Assembly (NCBI RefSeq): GCF_030272615.1
Contig: NC_081411.1
Location: 213,025,744 to 213,089,743, forward strand
DNA from: Cryptomeria japonica
Taxonomy: Eukaryota; Streptophyta; Pinopsida; Cupressales; Cupressaceae
Direction: 5' to 3'
Length of the DNA stretch: 64,000 nucleotides
The notes under the pieces are model-generated. The model was not told where the DNA came from. It saw only the letters and a program-made list of their open reading frames with translations, and ran no database searches. Below, in pieces: positions 47,196-57,700 of this stretch. How positions within the stretch are numbered: position 1 is the first letter of the stretch; every line of letters begins with the position of its first letter. A program made the translations under genes and the position numbers.

Positions 47196-47340
47196 TATAT
47201 GTTTAATATATTATATATATACATATATTATATGTATATAAACATATTATATATACAATGTCATATTATACATATATTATATATTACATATATTATATGT
47301 ATATACACATATTATACATAGAATATCATATTATACAATA
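47196..47340. repeat. AT-rich microsatellite region
   Basis: Interspersed TATATA and 'acatatta' words with local inverted symmetry; no coding content. Confidence 0.8.
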
Positions 47341-47480
47341 GCGCATACGCGCTGTTTATAGTAAAGGTAGCGCATATGCGCTGTTTATAGGGAAAAAAAC
47401 GCGTATCCGCTACTTACACTATAAGTACTCCGTACGCGCTTTTTAAACCATAAGTACCCCCGTATGCGCTTTTGACTGTT
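47340..47480 (-). repeat. Right subterminal repeats (GCGTACGCGC-like)
   Basis: Five variants in 140 bp: GCGCATACGCGC, GCGCATATGCGC, CGCGTATCCGC, CGTACGCGC and CGTATGCGC, separated by 'tgtttatag' and 'ataagtac' words as in the left cluster. They lie about 860 bp inside the right TIR. Confidence 0.72.
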
Positions 47481-48289
47481 TAGGCTTGGAAATAGGCCTA
47501 GATGACAAAGCTATGGATTGGAAGTTTGATTTCCCTCCATTTCTCTCATTTTTGATGTGTTTTATTTTATCAACTTGGTTTATCGACTTTGTCATCATCA
47601 GGTTTACACTTCATAAAATGGGTATTTCTAAAATTACCACCATATTTTCACCCATCTTCTGAGCTTTCTAACCATATAATTTTTTTTCAATTTGAACGAC
47701 AATAACATATTATTATTGAATTTCTTTTACTAGTGTCTCCATAGTTCTCATAGACATCGGTGCACCATTTTTTGAATAACTTTTGATATACTTATCCAAA
47801 TTTAAAACACTTTATATATTATTGTAGTGCACTTGATTCTTTACAATTAAAAAAAGAAAAATCTGTATTTTCAAATTTTTTAGTGCAACTTATGCTTCAC
47901 GCACGAACAGGTACCTAATTTTCAGGATGTGCTCGATTGGAAAAATCATAAAAAACAAAATACTCAACAAAAAATTACAAAAAAATACACATCTTCTAGT
48001 GCTCACTCTTAACTATCTTTTTGCCAAAGGATTTGTCAAAATACTAATCTAACTATGACATTTTTGATGCGCACGTCAGACACTATGTTATGTATTTCAG
48101 AAAAAATCAAGGTCAGGTTTTTGTGCGCGAAGGATTTGACCCCCTTAATCTTATCCAATTTTGAAAAAGTTTAGTAGTTTGGAAACTAGATTCAAAGTAC
48201 TACAATATTTGATCTTTGATTATCTTCATATCTTGAGTGGATGACTTTCAAATTTTGCCTCCAAGTTCAGGTTCACCTGATTTCAGAAA
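47481..48289. other. Non-coding right end of the DNA transposon
   Basis: AT-rich sequence with no coding signal between the subterminal repeats and the right TIR. The left end has no equivalent 800-bp stretch, so the element is asymmetric, or something was inserted here. Confidence 0.45.
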
Positions 48290-48342
48290 AAAAGTGTCCA
48301 CTTATACCCCCCTTTTTGACCACCATCTTTGTGCACTTACCC
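48290..48342 (-). repeat. Right terminal inverted repeat of the DNA transposon
   Basis: Read on minus: GGGTAAGTGCACAAAGATGG, then TGGTCA, a short G-rich insertion, and GTGGACA. Pairs with 36,747-36,800. ATAG follows at 48,343-48,346. Confidence 0.72.
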
Positions 48343-48367
48343 ATAGGTCAGTCTAGACTAGGGCTCC

Positions 48368-49960
48368 TTGTCCATAGTTTCTGACCTAGTCTCCCGCCCT
48401 CATCACTCGAGGAGGCTTGCTCATTGCTATCACCTCCTAGGGCCAATTGGTGCTAGGCCCACCCTGCTCCACCAACTTGCAAAACTTGGAGTGACTTTGA
48501 TATCGTCTATATCAAGCTGTAGCTTAATGTTGTCATCATCACTCCCCTCCAGACTGTCTTGTACATCTCCCAAGGTGGGATGGGGCAGGTCCTGCGATCT
48601 CAATGCACTTCTAGCCGACCGTGCATAGGTAGGTACAATAGGTGGGATCATCTACACCTATCCAAACTACTCCATGCATCGCCACCACTAGTATGACATC
48701 ACCATATGGTCCTGGTGGTCTAGTAGGAAATGGTCTCTCTGCATCCATGGGAGATGTGTACGGTTTATAGTATAGACCCTCATATCTCTGTACGACTGCC
48801 AGACAACATCTCCAATCCTGAGTTGGTTGACGGTGATCCTCCAGTATGTCAGGTCGCTCGTCCACCATCCTCCGTGCCATAATGGATATGCGTGTGCCTA
48901 TGACATGGGCTTTAAAAATCCAACTGGCCAAGTGAAAGTGATGTGCTCAAGAGCCCAGACCTATAGAAGTGTGCATGCAGTCAGTCTCTAATACTCATGG
49001 TGCACATATCATGCCAACTCATAGTATAGGTGGGCCAGCATGCTGCGACCCCATACATATACTTTCTATCTCTCCTCCATCTCTCGGATCAAAGGCACAA
49101 ACCCTGTAGTCATCTCTGAGCCACAACCATTTGTCAGTACCTGCCATGCGATGGTCATGATCATGATGCGTCATACCAGGGGGATCGACACTTGTCCCTG
49201 GCCCAGAGCTTGTAGGTATATATGTCTTGTGGCATCTATCCTCTGCTCGAGGGACCACTCTTGTTGACTGACTAACTCCATTGTGGATAAGATAGCTGGT
49301 GACACCCACTCCCCCTAGATGGGAAGTCATAGGATGTGGTAGACATCGATCAATGTGATAGTCATCTCTCCTGTGGGTAGCTAGAAGGACATGGTGTTCA
49401 CATCCCACCTTTCCATCAATACCCATAGCATCGCGACATGAAACTAAAACTTAGGCAAGGTGAACGTCCACCACAAACCTACTCCATAGAGAAGTCATCT
49501 GTCGGCTGCCAACAACTCCTCTATCCGACTAGCAATGTCTGCAACAAGTACCCTGCCGTATGCTTCCGCATCTCAAGCAATGTCCGCACACAAATAATTT
49601 TTCATCAGTTTTGATTCATCTTTCCCAGCTGACACCTGTGTGCCCAGAAGATGACATCGCATCTTCTGGACGACAACATCCATTCAAGACGACAACACAT
49701 CATCCATACGAATGCGCCTGTCGGAGACGATGGTATGCTTCCTAGATGGTAGTGCGTCCCGTGGATGCCTGTGCAGCTATCCCAGCTAAAATGCTCCAAA
49801 AATACACTAAATGGCAAAACGAAGCGTGTTTCGAGCTGTACCTGGTCGGGCTCGTCGCCTTGCTCGACTACAGTCCACAACTCCTCGATCCTGCTAGGTC
49901 GATGCTCTTGTTTGTGTGGCATTTTCACTCAAATTTTATTCAAATCTCCACTAGAACACC
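48368..49960 (-). pseudogene. N-terminal part of PMD copy 3 (upstream of the inserted transposon)
   Basis: The minus strand contains the PMD start ('VLMERWDVNT', 'PTGEMTITLIDVYHIL', about 49,300-49,440), further PMD blocks ('NGCGSEMTTGFVPLIREMEE', 'VYVWGRSMLAHLYYELA', about 49,000-49,130), and 'DIDDIKVTPSFASWW' near 48,480-48,520, which pairs with 'NVNDIDVTPSFVHQW' of copy 1. N-terminal to this, 49,928-49,605 is open and acidic or aromatic but unassigned. Stops and shifts are frequent. The continuation is at 35,860-36,742, beyond the transposon. Of the three PMD copies in the window this one preserves the domain best. Confidence 0.65.
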
Positions 49961-50640
49961 TGCAATGAATAGTAACAATGACCCTTCTTGGGACCCACTT
50001 TTGAGTATATAGCCTAGTTTTTGCTCAAAATAGCTTTTGCCCATTTTTGGATAATCTTGGCTCATTTTCATTCCTATTTTCCCCACCTCATTGGGGGAAA
50101 AACACAAGGGGGCATATACTTGCCTTCATTTTATTTTTCCCTTCTATCTGTACTAACGCTCCTTAAGCATTCTTCTTGTCGAAGTAGCTTCCTCTCTTTT
50201 TTGTGCTGACAAATTTTCTAGTGTTGCAGTATGGAATTCGTCACATTAGATATTGGGTTTTCTCGTGGATACTTGGGGACATCATTCGTGATTGCTGACT
50301 CGACCACTGTGGTTTCTACAATATCCTTTTTGGCTAAGTATTTATTACATCTACTACATTTATTGCATTATATGTGCTTAATGAACATATCTTTCCAAAC
50401 TACTTTAGTGTGACTGTTCCCTAGAGCCGATGAGTCCACTAAAGTGGGGGCAAAATGTAGTGTCCTAAATTGTGCCCAGTGAATTTATGAGACTTACGCA
50501 TGATGCCTAGTGCATTGATTTGTACTTATCGTATTTGTTACTAATGCTTCGAGTTTTTTTATATAATTGATCAGTTTTCTACGTAATCTCTACTTAAGTA
50601 GTCTGTTTTTTAATAATAATAAAAAAAGGATGCTACATTC
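49961..50640 (+). repeat. Fragment of an LTR retrotransposon: 3' internal end, polypurine tract and start of LTR
   Basis: At 50,437-50,455 the plus strand has CCACTAAAGTGGGGGCAAAA directly followed by TGTAGTGTCCTAAATTG, the same polypurine-tract/LTR junction type seen in opposite orientation at 10,414. The LTR portion is recognisable only to about 50,640. The preceding 450 bp are AT-rich, with a short open frame at 50,231-50,413 that I cannot assign. Confidence 0.45.
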
Positions 50641-50733
50641 TTCAAGCATGTCCTCTCAAACAACTATTATCGACACTTTTAGAAATGAAATATAATAAAT
50701 ATTAATGCTATGAGATTTCCACAATCCATGCTG

Positions 50734-51104
50734 TATTCTCATAATTTTTTCTGGATTCGATTGTGTTTGAATTTTTTATCATCAACGTTTTGAATCACAC
50801 TCCGTGATTCATCACCAGGATGCAAAAAGGAATTCCAAGGAGATGAAAAATAGTGCATTGCAGATCCGAGAGAGAATAAAATGAGAGATGTGGGGAAGGA
50901 GAGGGCACATAAATCAAGGGAGAAAAATAGTAGAAAAACAAAAAACAAAGCCAATGGGACCACCTAAAAACTAGAGGACAAAAACTAAAAGAGAAACTCC
51001 AAAAAGAAAATAATTAAAGAAAAAGTTGACCAAAAGGAAGAAGGAAAAACCAAAGAGAAACAAAACAACAATGATAAAGAAAATAATAATAATAATAATA
51101 ATAA
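50734..51104 (-). repeat. Left arm of the Penelope inverted repeat (pLTR)
   Basis: The minus-strand sequence of this arm matches 52,367-52,755 read on plus, including the hammerhead-like block and the 'gttgaccaaaaggaagaagg' word (complement in the right arm). The inner end merges into a TAA/AAT triplet run. Confidence 0.8.
50782..50820 (-). ncRNA. Hammerhead-ribozyme-like core, left arm
   Basis: On minus: CCTGGTGATGAATCAC, loop, GTGATTCAAAACGTTGA. It has the same 7-bp stem (GAATCAC/GTGATTC) as the right-arm motif, but the core bases are altered (CTGGTGA for CTGATGA, CAAAAC for CGAAAC), so this one should be inactive. Confidence 0.4.
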
Positions 51105-51609
51105 AAGAGAAACCCAAGAAAGAGAGTATATATATATAAACACTAGTTAAGACAAAGGGGGAACAAAAAAGCCTACAAACACAAAAAATATGTAAAAGAT
51201 AAAAACACACAATAATACCAAAACATAAAAAGGCCTATAAGAAAACCTACCCATAAAAATAAGGAAATATAATACACACACACATGCGAAAAAATAGACA
51301 ATAATATCACTATTTATATAAGTATTAGAAAATATAAAGACTAAAAATGACAAAAATGTCGAAAAATAAATATGAAAACCACAAAACCTATAAGCATGCA
51401 AATAAGTATACCTATAAATATGCATGTGTGTGTGTGTGTGTGTGTGTGTGGGGTGAGGAGAAACACAAAGAGCGAAAGAAAACCAAAAAATATGGAAGGA
51501 AGACACCATTGGCGAATATTATATAAAGGAAATATAAATATGGAGAACAAAGAAACATAAGAAAAGGGCGAAGAGCAGAGGAAAGAAGGACGAAGAAGGG
51601 GGTGAGAAG

Positions 51610-52375
51610 TCAAGGAGGGGGATGACGATGATACTTGAGGAATGAAAGCAGTGGGTGACACGAGATACTGAGGTTAAACCCATCATCGCGATTAAGATTG
51701 GAGGGATGATTGATAATTTCAATAGCGTCTTTAAGTTTCCTTTTAAAGAAGTTGTCCTCCTGACATAATATCTGAGTGTCCTCCAAACAAATATGATGTT
51801 TGGTGGTTGACGAATGCTCAGCTAAGGCCGATTTGAGGGTACGCTCATGTTTTATGTCAGTGCCATGCTCTTTAATTCTAGTGATGAATGATCGACCTGT
51901 TTCTCCTATGTACGGAGTGCCACAAGAGAAAATGATCTTGTAGACACCTGACTCAAAAAAGGCATCCCTCGAGTCCTTGAGTGGGGGAACATGCCTCTTT
52001 AAGGTAGAGACTGGTTTGAAGTTACAATGAAGACATTTTTTCAAAAGGATTTTTGATATCTTATGAGAGATGCCTTCAATGAAAGGAAGAGAAATGAAAG
52101 GAGACAACAAAGGATGAGAAGACGAGGGTTTAGAAACGGAGATGAAATAGGATTTGGCTTGATGGAAGGCCTGAGAAATTTGCTTGTTAGAGTAGCCATT
52201 CCACCTGAAGACTTGGCGAAGATGGGAGAGCTCATGGTTCAAGTTATCATTGTCACAAATACGATGGGCTCTTAAAGCAAGGTTTTTGAGGATCCCAACT
52301 TTCTGGCTGGGGTGGTGATGCGAAGAAGAATGAAGATATAAGTAAGTCGGTGTGGGTAGTTTTGCGAATTATTTT
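51610..52375 (-). pseudogene. Penelope-like protein: reverse transcriptase C-terminus and GIY-YIG endonuclease
   Basis: From 52,242 the minus frame runs 'NHELSHLRQVFRWNGYSNKQ', a linker with a Cys pair ('CLHC'), and the GIY-YIG nuclease: 'GVYKIIFSCGTPYIGETGRS' with 'TRIKEH' (about 51,860-51,960), 'ALAEHSSTTKHHI' and 'HPSNLNRDDGFNLS' (about 51,660-51,700). The two tyrosines, the arginine of TRIKEH and the late asparagine expected in the active site are present. Upstream, 52,375-52,253 encodes the conserved end of the reverse transcriptase ('KTTHTDL' and the following HHPSQK-type block), but one base too many at about 52,325 breaks the frame. The nuclease nicks target DNA and the reverse transcriptase copies element RNA. 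Everything before this point is replaced by the inverted repeat. Confidence 0.8.
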
Positions 52376-52755
52376 TATTATTTTCTTTATCATTGTTGTT
52401 TTGTTTCTCTTTGGTTTTTCCTTCTTCTTACTTTTGGTCAACTTTTTCTTTAATTATTTTCTTTTTGGAGTTTCTCTTTTAGTTTTTGTCCTCTAGTTTT
52501 TAGGTGGTCCCATTGGCTTTGTTTTTTTTTTTTGTTTTTTTTACCTTTTTTTTTTCTACTATTTTTCTCCCTTGATCTTCGTGCCCTCTCCTTCCCCACA
52601 TCTCTCCTTTTATTCTCTCTCAGATCTGCAACTCACTATTTTTCATCTCCTTGGAATTCCTTTTTGCATCCTGATGATGAATCACGGGGTGTGATTCGAA
52701 ACGTTGATAATAAAAATTCAAACACAATCGAATCCAGAAAAAATTATGAGAATAC
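52367..52755 (+). repeat. Right arm of the Penelope inverted repeat (pLTR)
   Basis: Plus-strand counterpart of 50,734-51,104, with a few length changes in T-rich runs (for example the T tract near 52,520-52,550). It cuts directly into the reverse transcriptase coding sequence. Confidence 0.8.
52670..52707 (+). ncRNA. Hammerhead-ribozyme-like core, right arm
   Basis: CTGATGA (52,671-52,677), one unpaired T, stem GAATCAC (52,679-52,685), loop GGGGT, stem GTGATTC (52,691-52,697), then GAAAC (52,698-52,702) and GTTGA. CUGAUGA and GAAA are the invariant core of hammerhead ribozymes, and the hairpin would be helix II. Penelope-like elements of animals carry minimal hammerheads in just this place. 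The extra T and the very short helix III mean activity is not certain. Confidence 0.55.
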
Positions 52756-53226
52756 AATAAATAATTAAAAAATGAATTATGTATCTACTGTTCTATTACC
52801 GACAGTGTATAATATCTTTAGATATATTTTACTGTACATTGTAGCTAAGGACGGAGGCATCTTCACGTTTAACACTATTCAATGTTATAGAAGATGGTGT
52901 TACACTAGCATACTGTCAAGTCCAAATTATTGCAAGCGACAGCGCCCATGTAGGTTAAAGTCTGGGCTTTCGGATGGGATTTGCGTGTTGTAGTTTTCCC
53001 TTGGAGAGAATTTTAAAAGGGGATGTTTTGCTAAGCTGGTAAAAGTCCTCTCGAAAGCATATTTTTCCTAGTGAACAGGACAGAATGTTGGTTTCCGAGA
53101 AGATGGTCTACATTAGTTACATCGATTTCAATTCTGCCACAAAGCTTTTTCACTAAAAACAAATAACAGGGAAATTTTGCGGAAAATCATTTACACTGTT
53201 GTGTTTTTAAATTGTTAGAAAGATAA
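52756..53226. other. Non-coding stretch
   Basis: No recognised coding or repeat structure. An apparent 73-codon frame at 52,772-52,993 has no family features. Confidence 0.4.
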
Positions 53227-53705
53227 CAAGGTTGCATGGGTACTCGTACCCAACCCTTGGGTACTCGTACTGGAGACTCAGACACGTCTCTCGCACCGGA
53301 AACTTCGTTGGAAACGTCTCCATAGAGAGGAGACTTCTCGCTAACGTATCCGTCCGTCTCCCATTGTCTCCAAGTCAAACAAAAAAAAGGGAAACCTTAA
53401 AATGTTAAAAATAAAAAAAAACACAGGCAACAAAATAATCAAAATGTAGTACAAATGGAAAAAATACAATGCTAAAAACAAATGCAGGTCACAAGGATTT
53501 CTTAAAATGTTGCAACAGCCATTACTAAATTATTATATTATATTTAATGTCATTATATTTTCAGAATTTCTATAAATTATTAAATTATATTTAAAAGAAA
53601 TTGACATCTTCAAGTACCCACGTCTCCTATTTTGAAAAAATAGCCATACCAGTACCACTACCAGTCTCCAAAGTCTCCAAGTACCCCCGTACCCGTGCAA
53701 CCTTG
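53227..53705. mobile_element. MITE (non-autonomous DNA transposon), 479 bp
   Basis: The ends are inverted: left CAAGGTTGCATGGGTAC, right (on minus) CAAGGTTGCACGGGTAC, one mismatch in 17. ATAA adjoins both ends (53,223-53,226 and 53,706-53,709). The inside contains repeated 'ctccaag' and 'gtaccc' words and no coding sequence. The TIR resembles hAT-type elements, but those make 8-bp target duplications, which are not clear here, so the superfamily is open. Confidence 0.72.
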
Positions 53706-53774
53706 ATAAATATTATATAATTTTGATTGATTTAATTTTTTTATTCAAATTTTCTGTTCTTTTGTTTTTTCGTT

Positions 53775-53855
53775 TTAATGATTTATCATGATGTTTGATC
53801 CGAAGTGTTGACAACAACAAAATCTACAGAATCAAATCTAGAAGAATAACAAGAA
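53775..53855 (+). repeat. Degenerate Penelope pLTR remnant with hammerhead-like block
   Basis: 'tcatgatgtttgatccgaag' followed by 'tgttgacaacaacaaaatc' and 'agaatcaaatctagaag' aligns with the right-arm block at 52,669-52,740 (CTGATGA, stem, GAAACGTTGA, then 'cacaatcgaatccagaa'). Stem and core are degraded. It may be a leftover of an older or different Penelope copy. Confidence 0.4.
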
Positions 53856-53869
53856 AATTTATATTGATA

Positions 53870-54740
53870 TCGAGAAACAAAAAATTATCATTATTCAAAA
53901 TATTTAAAACATTAATTTTTTGTCGCAAGTGTAAAATTATTGGTGCAGCTTTGATCTATTTCAAGACTGTACATATATGATTAGTACTTTTGAAAATTCA
54001 AAATTTATTTGCATCTCAAATCAATTTCATTTAGACTAATCATTTTGTACTGGTTTCTGTCAAAAAAATTAAATTGTACATGTATAAAATTATCTTTTAG
54101 ACCTTTTTATTTTTCAAGATTTCTAAATAAAAGATGGAAGATTAATTCTGACAATATCTTTCTTAGAAATTTTGGAGAAGCCATATTGTAAAAGATAATA
54201 AAGATTTAGGAGGATGATTTTAATAACTTCATAATGAAATAAATAATAAAGCTGAGACCTCAATTATAATTCTGAGATTACAAAAATGCAAAACCTTTGA
54301 AAGAGATCTGCCAATCATGATCAATACATTATCCTAGCATACATCTCTAAATGAGATGATCAATAACATTGTTTATGAAATATGAAATGTTCTCAATAAT
54401 TTCAAGTAAACTGGTATCTAAGATTGTTATTTGTGAAATCAATTTTATAGTAAATCTCAATAATTACAAAATTTATGGAAAAAAAATTCATGTTATAATT
54501 TCTTTCTATCTTTAAAAGACTAATGAGAGTATGCCCACACAAAAAAGTTGTAACCTGTTACAGTATTTCATAATTTCACCATGAAAATAGCTTTATATCA
54601 ATCAATTTAAATTTTGTGTAGATTAAAACTGAACCTCTGATCCCACAACAAAAGAAGAAGAAGCAGTATAGGCTGTAGCAGGGTCTCCGGTTCCTTTAAG
54701 AAGTTGGATTTTGGTCAAACAAGACAACTTCATGGTTAAC
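53870..54740. other. AT-rich non-coding stretch; 3' flank of the kinase gene
   Basis: No coding exon recognised up to about 54,623. Bases 54,623-54,740, beyond the kinase stop, still encode in another frame a conserved-looking tail ('DPATAYTASSSFVVGSEVQF'), discussed under the kinase. Confidence 0.45.
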
Positions 54741-57700
54741 TCATCGCTGTTGTGGCCTTGGAATCTTCTCGTCTGTTGTAAGCATTTCCAATGCTCTGGA
54801 AGCTGTTGGTCGTTTGGATGGATCAATTTGAATGCACCAAAGAGCTACTAATATTGTTCTAAATATACTTTTTGAATCAAAACCTTTGGTGTTGAGTAAT
54901 CGAGGGTCTATTAGCTTACTAAGGCGCTCTTCTTTATGTAATATCCATGCCTAAAAACACATACAAAGTAAAAATAATAGTATATTATTTATTAAATTTA
55001 CTAAAAATTTATAAATGAAAATTGTAAACATATGATTGAAAAATTACCCGATCTATAAGACTGCGCATCCCATCTTTTATGCTTACGAGTTCTAAACATC
55101 TTATGCCAGAAACCACATTCAATAATAACAACCCAAAACTGTAAATGTCTGCCTTTTTTGTGACATAACCACTCCTTATACACTCAGGGGCTATGTAACC
55201 ACTGCCAGGCATCGAAGAAAAGCTTTGTGAGTTCATGAATAGAAGTTTCATAAATACAGAGAGGTACAGGCTAATTTTCACACAAATGATACTCTAGAAA
55301 TTTTTTTAGATGCTTAAATCACAACGTTTTTTTGTAAGATTTTTGTGGTTTAATAACAATGGGATGCAGCATTAAGATTTCACTCTTGAAAATTTCACTA
55401 AAATCTGTTGTGCAGATTTTAAAAACTGTATAGAATACTGTTTTGTGTGGAGATTACCCCTTCCATAAAGAAATCATGTATAAATTATTTATTGTCAAAT
55501 GAATACATTATTCCTAAACATTACAATTTAACAGCTAATATTAAACTTTTACCTTCAAAAATAAGATAATTATTAATTATCTTAATGTCAATAAAACCAT
55601 TAAAAAAATTGATAAACTTGATCTGATCTAATTCTTAATTTACCACTTCTAACATTTAAAAGTTTCTAAGAAAAAATCAATGCTAGAGATATGTATCACA
55701 GTAGTATGTTTCTTAAGATTGGCTCTTACAGTGTTCCAGCTGCCCCCGTTGAATGATAGGTATCACCATACACTTCTCCAATTTTCACAAAAACTCCTTC
55801 CTCATGGGCTCTATATTTCCTTCTTGGAAGCATTCTTGCGATTCCAAAATCCGAGACCTTGGCATTAAATTGCCCATCAAGTAGAATGTTGGTGGGCTTA
55901 ATGTCTCTGTGCACAATACAGTGTTCTTCATTCTCGTGAAGATACACCAGTGCATTTATTACTCCCTCTATGATCTTCCTTCTAGTGGGCCAGTCAATCC
56001 TTTGCTCGGATTCTGAATATGATGTTTGCCATTGGGATTTCAGAAAATATACAGTCCAATCGCAAAGATAAACAAACACGGGGAAGCTCATGATACTTAC
56101 TGAAGAGTAAATTTGAGAGATTTCCATTGGGCATATAATCATAGACTAGAAGACACTCGCTTCCTGTATTGCAAGATCCCACCAGATTCAAAATGTTTGG
56201 ATGACGTAGATTTGCTATGACAAACAACTCATCCACTAGTGTGCTGCTTTGATCCCGTGATCTCTTTACTACGACTTGCCTTCCATCCGTCAAAGTTCCC
56301 TTCAAAAAGGAAGAGATATTCTTATTGTCAGAATGTTACAAAATCATTTGAATTTGAACTTTAATAACTATCAGATGGCCATATTTCTTGAGAATTAGAA
56401 ACATATACTCTGTATGTATAGCCAAACCCTCCCTGGTCCAGAATCTCCCGAAACTCGTTTGTTGCTTCCCGCAAATCCTTGAGAGAAAACTTTATTGGTT
56501 TTCTTCCAATCTCTTCTCTAGTCGCCATTATAGATAAATGGTCATCGTTCAACACCATACTTGTTTCTAAGGAAAGTTGTTTAAAGGATTGGGTATGCAT
56601 AGGCTTTCGACATTCTCGAAAACTATGTGAAACCAATGTTGTAAGCTCACTGGTAAAATATTTTAGATATGCCCCAAATTTCAGAATCGTTCTTGGTAGC
56701 CTTTTCGCTGGTTGGGGGCCATTTTCTCCATTAAGAATAGGTATATTCTCAGCTCCTGTTGAGAGGCTTCGTACGGGCTCGATCTTTGGCGGAGTTGTTC
56801 GTTCAGATATACCTGGTAATGCACATTTAAGTTTTCAAGTTTATAAGTGACTAAAAAGACGAATTGACATAACCCATAATTACATTAGGTTATTACTACT
56901 GATTCCTCTTTATATCAGATAGATTACTAAAACTTAATGGTTATTGTTTTTATTCGAGATTCAGCTTTCATCAACATTTAAAAGTAAAAATCGTGGGGGA
57001 AATTATACCGATATCATTGGAGGGTTGGTGCTGCAACCTTCCATCATCTGTATGTTGCTGTTGCCTTGATATGTGCAAAGTAAGAGAAGACATAAGCATA
57101 AAATTCATCTGAAGAAGCATATCGATTTTCATTCTGTCCACTTTGCCCCGGAGATAGCAAAGTTCTTCGGAAGTATTCTTTGTCAAGACAAACCTTTTCG
57201 TTCATCAACGACGTGGTTTCAAATTTCAGCTTACAATATAAATTCGTATACAAGTTTTTATAAAATGAATTTGTTTCATCAATGTAAATTAACCAATTGA
57301 TATTTTAAAATTTTTCTGAAGGTCTTCAAATTAAAAGGGAAAGAAAAGAAGATGTCAGGTGGTTATATACATACTTGGATATTTTCTTGCAACTGATGAA
57401 CGAATGACATAAAATCGCACCACTGAAAATCAAATGAACAGCTTCGTTCATTTTTCTTAAAATATCTGTGTGGAAATCAGCATTGATATCTTTCACCATT
57501 TTGATAAACTTAGCCAGGTCAAGCAGGCCTTTGAGGAGGTCAATACATTCCCTATCATTTGTAGATATTTTGTCCAATCTTTCTATAACATGAGCTATTA
57601 CTAAAAGCCCCACAGCAGCCCAATGTGCATTCCCCAGTCCTCTCAATAACCCTGACACCAATGTATGAACTTGGCTGGAAAGATTGCTTTTATGACATTT

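Larger units (their letters stand above)
36747..48342. mobile_element. Large two-gene DNA transposon with TIRs, 11.6 kb
   Basis: The left end (36,747) reads AGGTTTATGCACAAAGATGG, and the right end read inward on minus (from 48,342) reads GGGTAAGTGCACAAAGATGG; both continue as TGGT(C/T)A and then GTGGACA. The tetranucleotide ATAG adjoins both outer ends (36,743-36,746 and 48,343-48,346) and is a candidate target-site duplication. A second element at 61,944 starts GGGTATGTGCATAAAGATGG and has the same inner sequence, which confirms the left end. Inside are a plus-strand multi-exon gene (37,146-39,770), a 359-bp tandem array (40,321-41,870), a minus-strand DDE-transposase-like gene (42,507-45,441), palindromic subterminal repeats and an assembly gap. 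I cannot assign a superfamily. Confidence 0.72.
50734..52755 (-). mobile_element. Truncated Penelope-like element with inverted terminal repeats
   Basis: A minus-strand GIY-YIG endonuclease coding region (51,610-52,242), preceded by the last part of a Penelope-type reverse transcriptase, is enclosed by two long inverted repeats (50,734-51,104 and 52,367-52,755). Both outer ends read ATTCTCATAATTTTTTCTGG when read inward. Penelope-like elements are known to carry repeats (pLTRs) in direct or inverted order, often from one complete copy joined to a truncated inverted one, and to carry hammerhead ribozymes within them. Most of the reverse transcriptase is missing, so the copy is dead. Confidence 0.78.

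Noticed and set aside
48343-48346. Longer target-site duplication (8 bp, hAT-like) for the large DNA transposon
   Set aside because: Only ATAG matches on both sides; flanking bases differ, so a longer duplication is not supported.
51341-51661. Small membrane protein on minus next to the Penelope nuclease
   Set aside because: Low-complexity reading of A/T-rich 3' region and a TG microsatellite.
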